DNA of 64,000 nt from Phellopilus nigrolimitatus (taxonomy: Eukaryota > Basidiomycota > Agaricomycetes > Hymenochaetales > Hymenochaetaceae). Shown piece after piece: positions 33,459 to 47,275 of the stretch. A program made the translations under genes and the position numbers. The notes under the pieces were generated by a model. That model made no database searches. It was not told the origin of the DNA and saw nothing but the letters and a program-made list of their open reading frames with translations. Position 1 is the first letter of the stretch. Each line of letters begins with the position of its first letter. The stretch covers positions 124,001 through 188,000 of the forward strand of contig JAJOHG010000043.1 in the NCBI GenBank assembly GCA_021029095.1. The letters are read 5' to 3'.

Positions 33459-35593
33459 ATGTCGCATCTGACGAACTGTTCGTGGAGGCTGGCCGACGGC
33501 GCGCGTGACGGAAAACTGGTCTACAGGAGGCCGCTGGGTCCTACAGAGCTCGGGTTCTACTGGGATCACGTTTTCTACGGCGTGGCCACCACGATTGATC
33601 ACACCGAGCTCGAGGTGGAGCCAGGCCATGAGGACGCGATGTTCGCATCGGAGAACATCGAGCGGACATGGTTGTGCATGAAGCGACGCTTCCCCCTCGT
33701 CGGCGCGTCAGTAGACGAGCTCCCAGGCTCCGACATCGTCGAGTTCGTCGTTGATGAGCAGAAGCTGGGCGTGCTTCGACCGAAAGAGATTAACTACACT
33801 ACCGTCAACTACGCGGAAGACGCCGCGCGCCTCCTGGACGAGCTGCAGAACGGGAAGCCGAGCCTTTCGAACGACGTGATAGCGCAGCTGTGGATTGCGC
33901 GCGAGAGGTACTCGCCGCGCAAGCTGCACGTCTTCATCGTCGCGGCTCATTGTATAACGGATGGGATGGCGAATGCGAGGCTGGTGCGGGAATTCTGTCA
34001 GGAGCTGTCGAGTCTATCGAGGGAGGACTGCGCATCTCGGCAACCTCTCGCGGAAAGACTGAAGACTCTGGTCCCGCTTGAAAGCTTAAATCCTCATTTC
34101 TCTCTCAGTCTCCCAAGGAGAAGATGGCGTGAAGCTGCTGGCAAAGTAATCTACAATTTGCGCCAGTCCAGGTTAACAGTACGTGGGTTTCCCGGATTTG
34201 TTTTCCCATTTATATAAAATTTTGGTGAAATGCTTGAAATATTAGGGCGGCCATACTCTTCCAACCCTCCCGAAGCTGGGAAACGGCACCCCCGCCCGCT
34301 CGCGCACAACAAGGCACGCTCTGCCCACTGCCCTCTCGCAGCAGATCATCCACACATGCCGCGCGCTGGGCATCACCTTCGGCAACGCGCTCCCCGTCCT
34401 CAGCCAGCTCGCATATGCACGCATCCTGCACCGCCGACGGCTGCAGTTCACGTCTCTGAGCGGTCTGGCGCAACAACAGCCCGGGCATGAGCGCGGAATC
34501 GGCGACGCGGAGTGGGCGCACCGCACCGCGCAGCCCATGCACTTTACAGGCCCGCTGAATATGCGCCCGTACCTAGACAAGACGTGGTACGCGGAGCAGG
34601 GCGGCGCGGCAGAGGTCTGCCTCGCGATCAGCTTCTACTTCTTCACGCTCCCGCGCATGCCATCTCTTCCACCGCCTTCGCCATCCGTCCTCACCATCTT
34701 CATCCCCGGCGGACTCGAACTATTACTCCCCCCGCTCAATCCCGCGCTGGCTCGAAGGGCCGCGCGATCCGAACGCTCAGATACTCTTAGACGACTTCGG
34801 GCTCTCGTCCTCTTCCCCGTCATCCGAGTTCTGCTCGCCCGCACCCACCAACAGCACATGGTCATCGGACTGGCGCCCCGCCCTTCGCCGCGCTCCTCTC
34901 CCGCGCGCGCTTCCGACACCGCGCGGGCCTCATCCGCGCACAGAGCGCGGCGCTCCTGCGCCACCCGCTGCTGCACGAGCTGTCCCTCGCGCGCACGCCG
35001 AAGCGCATCGGGCTCGCGCGCGCGCGGCGCTCGCGTGGCGCGGCCAGGCGTGCGCCGCGTCTGGGAGCGAGGGAGGGGGCATGCCGAACATGTACAACCG
35101 CAGCCCGTGCGTCGCCTCGAACGGCGGCGCGAGTCTCGGAAACGTACGTCCGGTCCTGCTGTAGAAAGGGATGTATTGGATCTCAAGTATTACTTCATCT
35201 AGAGGGACCTGCTCTTCCCATACGAGTACCCGCTTCCACCCTCTGGCAGCGCTGGCATTGAAGTACGCCATACTTCCTGCATTCCATTCGCTTAGTATAT
35301 GAATACATCTGACTTGACCTCAGAAACCTCGCACGCTCCTGCGCGTCCTCGACACGACCGTGCACCTGCGCTGCCGACCATCCGAGCTCTATCTCGGTGC
35401 GCTCACGACGCGCGGGCGGCTCGAGTTCTTCAGCTACGCGGACATAAACGTGTACGACGAGCGCGTCGTGCGCGAGTGGATGGACGAGGTGGTGAACGCC
35501 GCGGTGTTCTACCTCGGCGGCGCCGAAGAGGAGGACAGAGGCGACGATGGAGGCATCTCCGGAAAGGACGCGGTGTGGAAGGCGAGATTATGA
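33459..35593 (+). CDS. HxxxD acyltransferase / condensation-domain-like protein
   Basis: The start exon (33459 to about 34180) ends near an intron (about 34177-34242). Its active-site motif HCITDG (HxxxDG, about 33949-33966) is typical of BAHD/alcohol-acetyltransferase/condensation-type acyltransferases. Downstream exons contain GGAAEVCLAISFYFF, PRSIPRWLEGPRDPNAQIL, PNMYNRSPCVASNGGASLGN and, after two short introns (about 35144-35203 and 35263-35322), the C-terminal LFPYEYPLPPSG and YADINVYDERVVREWM, with the stop at 35591-35593. The order matches a basidiomycete family of secondary-metabolite acyltransferase-like proteins. Frame changes at about 34700, 34872 and 35025 lie in GC-rich stretches where no introns fit, so the copy may be damaged or carry sequence errors. 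Substrate unknown. Confidence 0.65.
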
Positions 35594-36703
35594 CAATATA
35601 TGCATCTATATAGTCGTATTTTGTTTTCGATTTCACTAACGATATAATTGTAAAGCATTTCCTTATCTTTCAGGCTAGCATTTGTAGCCAGAAAGCATAT
35701 CTATATTCAGCGGAAAGCTAAGGAACCATTAATGCGAGAGGCTCGTAGCGAGACATGATACGTTGCGGTATTTGATACAAATTGCGTATGGGTGTGAATA
35801 TGTGTAGCGGAGAGGAGGGACGGAGAGGGAACAGAGGACTGAAGAAGAGGAAGAAGAGGGAGAAGGGCGAAGAGCGAAGAGACCAGCAAACGCGAGTTGA
35901 CGACGTGCAACCGATGTCGGAAAATAAAGAAGACTAAAAAGTGGACGTAGTTTGTAAAAGGGTAACCGAGTGGTCGGTTATTGGCGGGAGGCAGCGCGTT
36001 TCGGGTACGGGGTATGAAAAATGCTTGTATGAGTGGATGAAAAGAAGAGAAGAAGCGGAGAAAAGAAAGAGCGGAAAACGAAAGACGGGAAAAGGCAAAT
36101 TAAAAAAAGGCAATTCAATGCAGTCTATGGCGAGAGGCAAAGAGAGCTGACGGGGATGATGATTTGTCGGGTCCAGCAAGGCCCGCTAGAGTGAGCAATA
36201 ACTTCTTCGTTGTTCGAAGCCTTGTGTTATAACTTAATTTTGATTTTCGGGTGCTTGAAGGGTTTGCTGGACGCTGCGCCGGCTCAGTTCTTCGCAGAAA
36301 AACAGGGGGAGCAAGCAGAGGGCCGAAGAAAAGGACATACAGCGGGTGGCGCACGAGCGGGACGAATGTTGGAAAAGTATAGAAGCAGGCGACAGTTCGC
36401 AAGACAGAGCATCGAACAGCTTGTCGCCTGCACGGTTTCGTCCCGTCCCCCTCGCGTGCCAGCGCCGCCCCGCGTCCCAGTTAAACCCGCTTTTTCGGGG
36501 ACGAAGGGGAGGTGCACGCGCTGTCATTGCTCGGGTCCACAGCTGTGAAGAAAGGCGAATAGGAGAAAAGGTGGAAAGGGGTGCTATGGACACAAAAAAG
36601 AGCAGGTTGCAGTTTGGGTTAGTCACGCCAAGAAAGCGCGCGCGTGCGCATGCGGCAGAGCCGGCCAGCCAGCCGGCCAGTTCGCTCACAGGTCGGCCTG
36701 ATC
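35594..36703. other. convergent intergenic spacer
   Basis: Purine-rich (GA/AG) stretch at about 35810-36120 and CT/GC-rich DNA after that. No gene recognised. Confidence 0.45.
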
Positions 36704-39700
36704 TCAGACGGCGTCCCCGTCTGCGGGCGGCGCGAGGCTCGCGTTCCCGCCCCACTTCTTGTACGCCGGGTCGTCTTTCGTCGTCTCGGGGTGCAGCTGG
36801 AGCTTGCCCTCCCACAGCGCGGCGGACGAGCGACTCGGGTCCGAGCTCGCGGGGTCTGAGAGTGAGCCGTCGCGCTGCGGCGCCCAGCCGGCGCCAACAG
36901 ACGTCGCGACAATCGTAGGCAGCATCGTCATGATACTCGGCAGGCGCACACCCGCCTCCTCGAGGCGCGTGGAACGGCTCTTCGCGACGAACGAGCTCGC
37001 ACGCGCACGCCCACCGCGCAGGTTGCTGAAAGTTGTGAGGTTGTCGCGTAGCAGGTTGATAGCCGGGTTCCACTCGCCCTCCTCGACGTTCGGGCGCTCA
37101 GTCGGCAGGACAGACGGGTCGCGCAGAAGGCGCAACTTGATGAACAGACGCTCGACGGGCGGGTTGGGAATCAGTCGGATGAGGTAGCCGATGGGTATAG
37201 ACATGAAACCTAGGGCGACCGAGATTCCCCAGTCGCGGCCTATTATCGGGGACACCTGGAAAGCAGAGCCGCCAACAAAGACAATCAGGATCTGCACACC
37301 AATTTCTAATAAGACGGGTAAAAAATAATCAAAAGGTTAGCACATGACGAAACCAACAACGGGACAAGACAAACCGAGAAGCGTGATCACGATGAAGTAG
37401 TAATTCCGCATAATGCCCTCGAAAATGTTTTTCTTGCTGTCGATGCGGCGCGAGTTGATCGAGTTGAAGATTTGCATAAAGACGAACGCGTTGAAGACGA
37501 GCGTGTTTAGCCGCGTCGTGTTGTCGAGCTGCACGGACTCGTTATTCGGGTCCGGGCGGTAGTCGAAGATGGCGTTCCCCGCAAAATGGAAAACAAGTAT
37601 TACGATTGTCTGGTAGACCGACTGCCCGAAGATCTGCTTGTACATGTCCACGTTGAACAGCGGCGCCGTCTTCTTGTCCGGCTTGCGGTCGAGCAGCGCG
37701 GGCGACGCAGGGTCCGTCGCGAGCGCGAGCGCGGCGAACGTGTCCATGATGATGTTGATCCACAGCAGCTGCACCGCCGACAGCGCGCTCTCCTCCTGCG
37801 ACGACGCGACCGCGGTGACGAACGTGATGATCACCGCGGTGATGTTCACCGACACCTGGAACTGGAGGAACTTGCGCACCGCGTCGTTTACGCAGCGGCC
37901 CCACATGATCGCCTTCACGATCGACGCGAAGTTGTCGTCCATGAGGATGATGTCCGACGCCTCCTTCGCGACCTCCGTGCCCGCGACGCCCATCGAGAAC
38001 CCGACGTGTGCCGTCTTGAGCGCCGGCCCGTCGTTCGTCCCGTCGCCAGTCACGCCGACGATCTCGCCGAGCTCCTTCAGCTTCTCGACCAGAATTTTCT
38101 TGTCCTCCGGCGACGACCGCGCGAGCACTTGCAACCGGGGCACGACCTCGAGCATGTCGCGGTCGTTCAGGTCGCGGAACACCGGGCCTTCCATAATGAT
38201 CCCGCCGGGCGTGAAGATGCCGCATTGCAGCGCGATCGAGCGGGCGGTCAGGACGTTGTCACCGGTGCACATCTTAACTGCCTACGCCAGCCTTGAGACA
38301 GCTTGCAACGGCCTCGGTCACACCCTCGCGTAGGGGTCCTCAATGCCAGTAATAGCGATGAGCGTGAGGTCAGTCGCGAGTTCTTCGTAAGGCACCTGCG
38401 AGAACATTTAAGAGTCAGCACTAAAGAAACGCGCACAACCAACACCCCAAACCCACCTCGTCCGCATCCGCAGAGCCAGCAGGCGGCCACTCGTCCAGAT
38501 CCCGATAGCACACCGCAATCGTCCGCAGCGTCTGGTTCGCATAAAATATAATCGTCCGCGAGATATTATCCTTCGCAACCAGGTCGATCTCCTTCGTCTC
38601 CACATTATCGTCCTCCTCCGCGTCCTTGACGTCCTCGCCGGGGCGCGCCACCACGACGTGCCGCGTGCACTTCTTCGTCAGGATCTCGCTCGCGCCCTTG
38701 AGGTACAGCCGCCACCGGCCATTGGCGCGCTTCACGACGACGCCCATCGCCTTGCGCTCCGAGCTGAACGGGAGCATCTGCACGACGTCCGCGCTCGCGC
38801 GCGTCTTGCCGTAGTCCGCCCACCCGAGCTCCTGCGCGAAGCGCAGCAGCGCCGTCTCCGTCTTGCTCCCCACAAACGTGCGCGCGCCGGTCTTGCTGTC
38901 CTCGTCCTCGAACGCCGTCGAGTTCACCGCGAGCGCATCGTTGAACAGCCGGCGCAGCGCGGGCGACAGCACGTCGTTCAGCTCGCTCTGGTCGATCGAG
39001 AAGTCGTCCGGGTGCCGCCGGCGCTGTTCTCTCTCCTCCGGCGTCTCGCGCACGCCGGGCTCCTCGCCGACGTTCGTGCGCGCCTGGTTCTCCGCGAGGC
39101 GCAGGACGAACTTGGCGCGGATGCCGACGGAGCCCGCGACGACGCTCATCGCGTTCTGCGTGAGCGTGCCCGTCTTGTCCGTGCACACGACGCTCGCGTT
39201 CGCCATCGTCTCGCAGCTGCCGAGCACGCGCACGAGCAGGTTCTCCTGCGTCATGCGCTTCGTCGCGAACGCGAGCGCGAGCGTCACCGCGAGCGGCAGG
39301 CCCTCGGGCACCGCGACGACGATGAGCGTCACGCTGATGATGAGGATCTGCACGAACGCGAGCCCCTTCTGGTTCGCCGAGCGCACGGGCTCGCCGGTGC
39401 CGAGCTGCACGAAGAAGCGGATGAGCAGCGCGACGAAGAGCAGGAGGCCCTGCGGCGCTCCCGAGTTTGGCAATCAGTTCCGCAAGGTCGTTCAGCTTCG
39501 TCTGCAGCGGCGTGTTGTCGTTGTCCGTCCGCAGCGCTATAGAATTAAATTAAATTTAGATAGCCGCTCGCTGCAAAATTAAAAGCGCGCTTACCCATCA
39601 TGATCCGCCCGTTGAAGCTCTTAACGCCGACCGCAATGACGACGTAGCTGCCGACACCCTCGAGGACCTTGCTGCCGCTCACGACGAAGCAGTCCGTATG

Positions 39701-41568
39701 CGAGCTTAGGGAACCGTCCGTCTCTCCCTTCTTGCAGTCGGCGTACGGCGCCTTTTTAATCGCGTCGCTCTCGCCTGTCATGCCCGACTCGTCGCACTTG
39801 ACGTTGTGCCCTGTGAGGAAGACGCCGTCGCAGGGGACGACCTTCGCCCGGCTCCAGTAGCGCAATGTCTCCGACTACCACATCCTGAAGACGTTTTCGC
39901 AGAAATTCAGCAAAATAAATAAATAAAGTATATGATTTTGTGATAACGCACCTTCACGTTAATGACTTTCTCGGCACCAGTCGCGGATAACCTTGACCGT
40001 GCGGTCCTCCTTCTTCTCGTTCAGCTTCTTAAACTGCTTCTCTTCTGCCAGTCGTTCATCGAGCCGACGACGACGACGATGACAATCGCAACCATAATCG
40101 CCACGCCTTCACCAAAAACAAAAATAAGCAACCTTCTCTTACTCAGAACTACAAGCACGCGCACCTTCAACCCAATCGACCGGCGGCTGCGTGCACGTCT
40201 GGCCGTTCCCGCACGAGAACGTCGGGCGCTGCGTGCCGAAGTCCTGGAAGAGGCCCAGCGCGAGCGAGACGACCGCGGCGATGCTCAGGCAGCACGAGCA
40301 CCTTGTCCTTCAGCGCGAGCCACATGAGCAGCAGCAGGCTCTTGCTCGCGCGCGCGGGGAGCACGTTCTGCCCGTACACGCGCTGGCGGTCCGCGTGCGT
40401 CGCGTGCGCCCCCGACTCCGCGGAGGAGAACGCGGGGGGCGCGCCGTCGCCGCTTCCCTTGCGCCCCTTCGCGCGGGCGGGCTCCGCCCTCTTCGCGGAT
40501 TGTTGATTGGACAGCCCGCGGCGCGCGTCTGTGCCGAGGCCGTGGAGCAGCCCGTCGACGCCGCCGAGCGCCTCGAGCGCGTGCAGGCTCTTCGGGTCGA
40601 CAAGCCGCGCGAGCGCGAGCGCGCTGAGCTGCGCAGGGAACGGGCCCATATCCGCCTCCGCGCCCGGCTCGTCGCTGCCGAGCGCGATCTGCCGTTCGCG
40701 CTCCACTCGCTCCTTCTCCTTCCTCCCTTCTTCTGCTGCGTCTGTGTCGGATTTACTTTTCTGGCCATGAGCCGTGCTTTCCCGAAGAAGAGGCATCTGC
40801 GTCGCCGCAGCTGCCGCCTCCGCCGGGAGAAGACGGCGCGGCGATGGTAATACTCGTGCGCCGCGAGTGGCTCTGGTAGCCGTCGATACTCGGGCCGTGG
40901 CCCTGCCCCACGGACAGACGGGCAGAGTCAGGAGGTTCGATCGCCGGGCTTGTTGGGCTGGAGGGCTCGCCGCCGTCAGAGCCGGCGAACGTTGACGCGA
41001 AGGAGCCCTTGCGCATGTGTCCGTGGCTCGGCGAGTTGGGGTGGAGGAGTGTGAGGCTCGAGAGCCCCGCCTGCGCGTCGGGCCGGTTATCTCGCAGCGC
41101 GAGCGACGTCGGGTAGTGGCCCGTCGAGGAGGGGGTGGAGCGGGTGGAGAGCGTCGGGGACGGCGGGGTGGTGAGGAAAGAGGAGTCGTCCCCGCGCGAG
41201 GGCGACGGGGACGGCGAGCGGGAGAGGGAGAAAGAGACAGAGCCGGAGGCGGACCCGGAGCGCGCGCGAGTGGAGGGCACGTCGAGCAGGATGCCGTGGG
41301 GGGCCTGCGCGGCGGACGCGCCGGTGTGCTGCGGTGCAAGGGCGGGCGTGGGCGCGTCCGCCATCGCAATTCGGGGCACGGCGAGCGGGCTGGCGCCGGC
41401 GTCTCGCCCGTCGGCGCCTTCGCCCTCTGCGGGCGTCTCCACGTGGATGTGTGCGGGGGGGCCGCTGCTCTGCCCGTCGTCGGCGTCGGCGTTCACGACG
41501 TCGATGGTCGGGATCGCGTTCGTGGGGCTGCCGCCGCTGCCGCTCTCGTCGTTCGAGGGCGTCACCAT
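36704..41568 (-). pseudogene. PMC1: PMC1-type Ca2+-transporting P-type ATPase with frame breaks
   Basis: The protein order is complete. It has a long Ser/Pro-rich N-terminus (from 41568, MVTPSNDESGSGG), first membrane segments, an actuator loop with DESGMTGESDAIKK (about 39800), VAVPEGLPLAVTLALAFATK, the phosphorylation motif CTDKTGTLTQN (about 39165), nucleotide-binding domain KGASEI, MCTGDN (about 38265), GDGTNDGPALK (about 38010-38042), C-terminal membrane segments and tail (stop at 36704-36706). Family knowledge: PMCA/Pmc1 pumps move Ca2+ into the vacuole. Introns are recognisable, for example after EDGNSRR-like I/DE at about 38457-38398, at 39593-39541 and at 37369-37297. Seven single-base gains or losses break the frame (about 40290, 40041, 39976, 39842, 39450, 38333 and 38281), while all key motifs are unchanged. 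Either a very young pseudogene or homopolymer-type sequence errors. Confidence 0.85.
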
Positions 41569-44500
41569 CGGCGCTCTCGCAGCGTTTGCGTCTTACAAAG
41601 AATATGAAAAAAGGTCCGGATCCGTGTGCGCCTCTCTCGACTTAGGCGGCTGACTATTAAAGCGCTCCTTCGTGCGTAAAATAGGCGGCGTCGTTGGAGA
41701 CGGCGGGCAGGACGGTGGGCGGGAAGGGGGCGGAGAACAATAGCAACGAAGAGGAAAAAGGAAAACGAGAGGGGAGAAGAGGGCGTATATGAGGGGGACA
41801 GAGAAACGTTGAGGCAGTGAAGGCCGTTCACTACACGTTTGGCCGAATCGAGACAGGCAGTGCGCGAAACTAAGAGGCTTCGAAGGAACGCGTGTCTGAC
41901 GTAACACTTATCCTCATCCGGGCCGACCCTTCGGCACCATCCGCTCACCTGCTGTCCGACACCGTTACGTCGTGCGCCCGCCTCGCCGACACAGCGCCGA
42001 CGCCGCATGGCTCTCTCCGACCCCGACGCCGAGACCAAACCCCGAAGCGCGCTCGCATCTCCTTCCTGTTCTCTCCCGCGACGCCGCCGCCATCAGCCCA
42101 CGCAGTTCCGCGCCCGCACACGGTCGCCGTTCGCGTGCTAGAAATAAGTACCACAACTCTGGGTCGACAGGAACAGAACAACACGCCGACCACCTTGGCT
42201 GCGCACGCCCACACGTTATAGCGCGCGCAAAAATAAGAATTGAACATCATGTCTGATTTTCTCCGATCCATCCCCGCCCTACGCCGGCGAGTCGGTCGCA
42301 CGTACTCAATCCGCAGTTCGTGCTTAAGCCTGTCTGAGCTGAGTCGCTCTCTCCAGCGCTATTCTGTGCGCTAGCTCTCTGCTGTGCAACACGCTTACCC
42401 GCCTCTCTAGGTCGCGGCACAACATGTCTCAGGCCCCGCCATTGCTATCCACACTAGTCTATTCTACTACTACCCTAATTCATACACAGCTGTGCTGCTC
42501 CAATTCAATCGGATCGTCCCAAACTGGTCTCACTCGCTCCCTTTCCTCCATTCCCCTTACTCCTAACTCCTTTTTCTTGCAGATTGCTCCTTCGATGACG
42601 ATCGCCGCGCCAGTGGTTACGTGCACCGCCTCGACCCTATTCCAACTCGTCTCCAGAACCGGACTGCATACCTGACTACTCCCCGAGCTTTCGCCAAGCC
42701 CGAACAGCCCTCCCAATGCCATATGATAAATCGTCCAAACCTACCAAATCAGTATGTAAATCCCCCACGCGACACGTATGACGCACCGCCTTCCTCGCTG
42801 GGCGCTTCGAAAGCCCAAGGAAAAGCAGAAAGTCCGGCGAAATAAGACGACCTAGACTCGAAGCGCGTACGCAACCGTTTTCTACGTCGTAGTTCACGAA
42901 CCCCCGGCCCGCGCATTGCTTTCAGGAATCGCAACGCGCAGGGCGAACAGCTCTGCAAAAAGAATAACCCGGTATAGCCCAGTACGAGCCAAGCCACAAG
43001 CCACAACGCCCCTCTCCGCACCGCACTCGCGCTTTTTTCTTTTCTCCTAATCGCTCGCAGATCGGACAGCTCTCCAGTACAGGCGAATCGGCGTAACACT
43101 GTACACCGAGCCTCACGAGTACAGTAGTACAGTCTCGAGTCACGCTCTCCTGACCCGCAAAATAGGCGCACTGGACTCCAAAAACTCCGGGACTCTGAAC
43201 TTTGGTCTCGGCCCAGCGCTGTCCGTCGCCGCGATCGGCCAGAACGGGTGCACTCCGCAGATCAATTTAGCGGCTCACGCCTTCTCTAGTCTCGGGACTC
43301 TGAACTCGCCCCTCGCCTCTCAGCCCTCAGCCCTCAGTCCCTTTTCTGAACCCACCGCACCGACGCCCCGAGCCTCGCTCGCCCGCGGGTCGACTCAATA
43401 AAAGCCACTCATCTCTCCCCAAGGCAGCAACTCATCCCCTCGGCGACCCGCATTCACGACTCCGGCTGTAGGCCAACCGCCCCCCGATCAAGGCCAAACG
43501 CCAGCGTGGCGCCCACGCGCCCAGAAAGCCTAACATCTAAATACCTTCCTTACGCGCGCGCGCGCGCGCAGGAATCACGGGACCGGGGGTTGCCTGCGTG
43601 CAGACGCGCGCTTTTCGCGCCGCAGTGCACGTCGTCCAAAAACCCAATCAAATGAAACAAACGTGGCCATTCGCGAGCCGACAGCACGAACGCGTCCAAG
43701 ACCGGTGGATCACATAACATAAGTAGAAGGAACGCCGTTCGTGACGCATCGGCTGTATCCTCGTCTCCATTCGGAGTATGCGAGAGAGCTACCTTTCATT
43801 ACATTCCTTTACGCAAGCATATATATCACACACAATATACAAACGCGATTCTTCCGGTCTTCCTCGGAAATTACGCGTCTCGTCATTTCCTTCTATTGTC
43901 TTATACATATACCAGCCTGCGTGCCAACGGGTTCGCGGGCCGGAACTAGGAAAAAGAAACGGGATACGTATGTGCATATACAACTTGCTGAAGGTTGAGA
44001 GAACCGGCGTCTACTAAATCAAGTTAGCGCCCGACGCTTACGTACATACATGTACTGATTTTGCAGTTAGGCGCGCGCGTCCTCGATCCTTGAGTACGAG
44101 CGCCTATCTCCTCCCTTCCAACTTCCAACAGCGCGCCTTTTACCGCTTTCGAGCGCCTGTGAGCGCTTCTCCTGCCACCGCCGGGCGCCTGCCCCCCAGG
44201 CGCCTATGCGTGCTAGCTCGAAGCGCCCGCGCCGCCCGCGTAGGTAAACCAGACTCCAACGCTCACCCTCCGAAGCACGGCTAGCGAGCACGGGGACACG
44301 TCGGGCGGAGCGCCTAATACGGGCTATCTAGATCTGTGGACACCGCTTGCTGCCAGATGCTGCCGCACGCACCGGGACGGCGAACTGGCTGCTTCCCGTC
44401 GACAGCACCGAGCTCGTGCGTGGATCCTAGATGCGTACTCCAGAAGCGGGAAGCAAGTCCCTGCAGGAATCAGTGGCTCGGAGATTTCCTTTCGCGGAAA

Positions 44501-47275
44501 GCCGCGAAAAAATGGGAGCGTGCTTTTTCCATATTTATTTACTTTCGCTGCGTGCTTTGGCTATAATCCCTCGTGGGCCCCTTGATGCTTGATGGTTCTC
44601 AACGGACATGTTTAGAAGAGGGGACAAGATCTTCCTACGGATCCCCCGAACCGTGCACATAAGCGACTGGGAGATCTCAGGTGAGTCGAGTCAGTCGAAG
44701 CAGCAAACGTCAGCAACAAGGTTGCGACCATAATATAAGAGACCCTGTCGAGACTAGGGAATTTGCTTCAAGACATGATGTACGTGTATTTGTAAACCTT
44801 CCCCCATTTTTATTTATCATTACACACCATCGACATCAGTTTTTATTATATTCTGAAGTGAACCGCAATATATTCGCTTTCCGGCGCGTGCCAGCGTCTC
44901 AGCAAAATACGCGGTCTTGAAGGTCTACCATCAAACTGCGTTCTCGGGAACCCTCAGATATTCCAAATGAAGAAATACAAGCACTCACCTCCCGACATAA
45001 ATCCGGATCCGACTCATCAGGACTCATCTGCCTGATGGCTGCGATTCGCCTTCTGCTCTGATATGTGAACTCAAAACCCCTTGTTTGAAACTACAAAGCA
45101 CAGCACGAATCAGCTCAATATATTTCACCCTTCCTGAATTCAATGCCACGCATCAGCATACCGATTGCCGACCCCGTTCGGAGAGTTCGAAGCCTCGCGG
45201 GAGACTCTGCGCTGGCAGTGAATGATCAGCCCTGAGAGGTGTACTAGGAAAGGATTGAAGGATCCGGAACGGACAGTACCGCATAATTAACCCGTCTACC
45301 ACTGTTGGTGCGTCCGGCACCCACTAAATAAGCGTATCTTCTGCCCCTTTCGACTTATAATTCTAAAAACAAATCGAGAAGATTTCCAGACGTCGATTGT
45401 GGTTTTGCGGAACGTGATGGCAGCCGAACTCTCCGGCCGCGCAGGCGTTTGGTCAGAAGGGACTTGAGTCCACAGGGTATAGCCGCCGTGCAAGAAGAGG
45501 CGTCGTGTGAGCCTGCGTCGAAGCAGTGATGGTCGATACGGATTGTTTACTTACTATATTGTCGATAATAATTTCTGGGATGCTTGCGCCTATTCTTGAA
45601 GCTCTATTTTTTTTTTAATCGCCTAAAGCCTTGATTGAGAGAAACGCGGCGCCGATTGTCTCGATTCCGTGCCCTATCTGTCTCTCACGGCGAACAAGAA
45701 GGATTTAGCTGTTCATGCCGGTCCTTCTCCTTTCCGCAGCTACGCATCTATGCATCCGATCACCACGCCCTACCGATTCTCTCTTGAATACAGTGCACAA
45801 ACTTCGTCCGCGTCGTACTATGTGTATCACATATGCAAAAATATCTCTTTGGTGCACTACGGGAGGTGCGATTCGCTCGATGCCTTGCCCGCGGCAATTT
45901 GAATGCGGTATGCTCGCTCGATCACCCAGTCATTCGCCAATTTGGATGGCGAGTATAGGAGCATATGTTCGTTCTTTTTGACTCTTTCCCTCCCTCGGCA
46001 CAGTCCCATCGTGACTCGCGACAGCACTCTTCACAGCTCCCTTGCTATTCACAAGCTCGGGCTTAAAGAAGGCAGTGGACTGAACTAGCCGGGGCCTATT
46101 CTCCCTGCCGATGCGTGCGCAAAGGCAATGTCTACAAATGAAACTAGAAGTGCACATGTGCTTTTGGATGGGGATCACTACGCCGTCTTCTACGGTCACT
46201 GCCCAGAGTCACTGTGCACGCGTTCTAAACTGCCTTCCTTTCCATTTCTCAGTAACCTTGTTCATTGACACTGCAGTTCAGGGATGCCCAGTGCACAAGT
46301 AGCCTGCTTTACCCTTACGTTGCTTGCAATGTATTGGATATACTGTATTTCAGACCTGCGATGCATAATCCCCCTCTATGCCGAGGGTACGCGCGCATTA
46401 CAATTATCAATCTACCTGCACGTCCGGCTGCGCTACACCCTTCACTCAGAGCATACCGCGACACGGGAAGTCCGAGGCTGTGCGCTCGCACGTAACAACT
46501 AGAAAGAACGTACTGCGTCTTGCCGCGCATTCTCTTATTTATGCTTTCGAAGTAGTTCATGATTGACATCCTCTCATCAGTCAAAAAGTTGACTTAGCTC
46601 CTATCACTCTGATAGATCACTTATTAACCTCTTCTTCCACTTATATCTTCGACACGTAGATATACGTCTGACTCACCATCCAGTTGCAGTAGCAGGCGAG
46701 GAGCGACCGCGGACTCGGGCCCTAAACTTTCAGACACAGCATCAAGTCAAATGCCAAGTTGCCAAGTTTGAAGCGGCGCTCCGGCTCGCCCCATGCGGTG
46801 TCTCGTGCACTTCATTGTTCGAAGACCTTTCATATTTTATTTAAATGCTAAACAATTTCACCTGGTGAAATACTGGACAGCCACACTTTGTTGAGAACGT
46901 TTTGAACGCGGAAGCGAACTTAGCGCCCATTTGGGTTTTATAATACTTTGCATAATGATCGGCGTACGATAGGCGCGCGTATAGGCGTCTAAGACTATGT
47001 TACATAATCTTCCGTGCATACGAATGCAAAAATAAAACTCTTGCATTATTTATTTATTTTCAATATAATGTCAAATAATAAAGAGTGCATGCCCTTCATA
47101 AAGATCGAGATCGTAGATGTACGTATACGTACTTGCGTATCTATACATGTAATCACGAATACTAGATCCTCGTACATAGATATATCAGTAGATCTGCGTG
47201 CAGCGGTAAGAAAATATGATCAGACATGTAATTAAGAAAGCAAAATGAAGACTTACTTCATTCTCCCCTCGTTCA
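41569..47275. other. 5.7 kb stretch without recognisable gene
   Basis: Only short frames on either strand and no domain motifs. Features seen: CT-rich DNA upstream of the ATPase (41600-42450), a CCTCAGCCCTCAGCCCTCAG repeat near 43315, and a (CG)n run at 43555-43569. No tRNA or rRNA recognised. Confidence 0.4.

Noticed and set aside
38658..39582. Long plus-strand frames opposite the Ca2+-ATPase
   Set aside because: The GC-rich antisense of a conserved coding region gives Arg/His/Leu-rich open frames with no domain.
43555..43569. (CG)n run
   Set aside because: A plain microsatellite with no sign of function.
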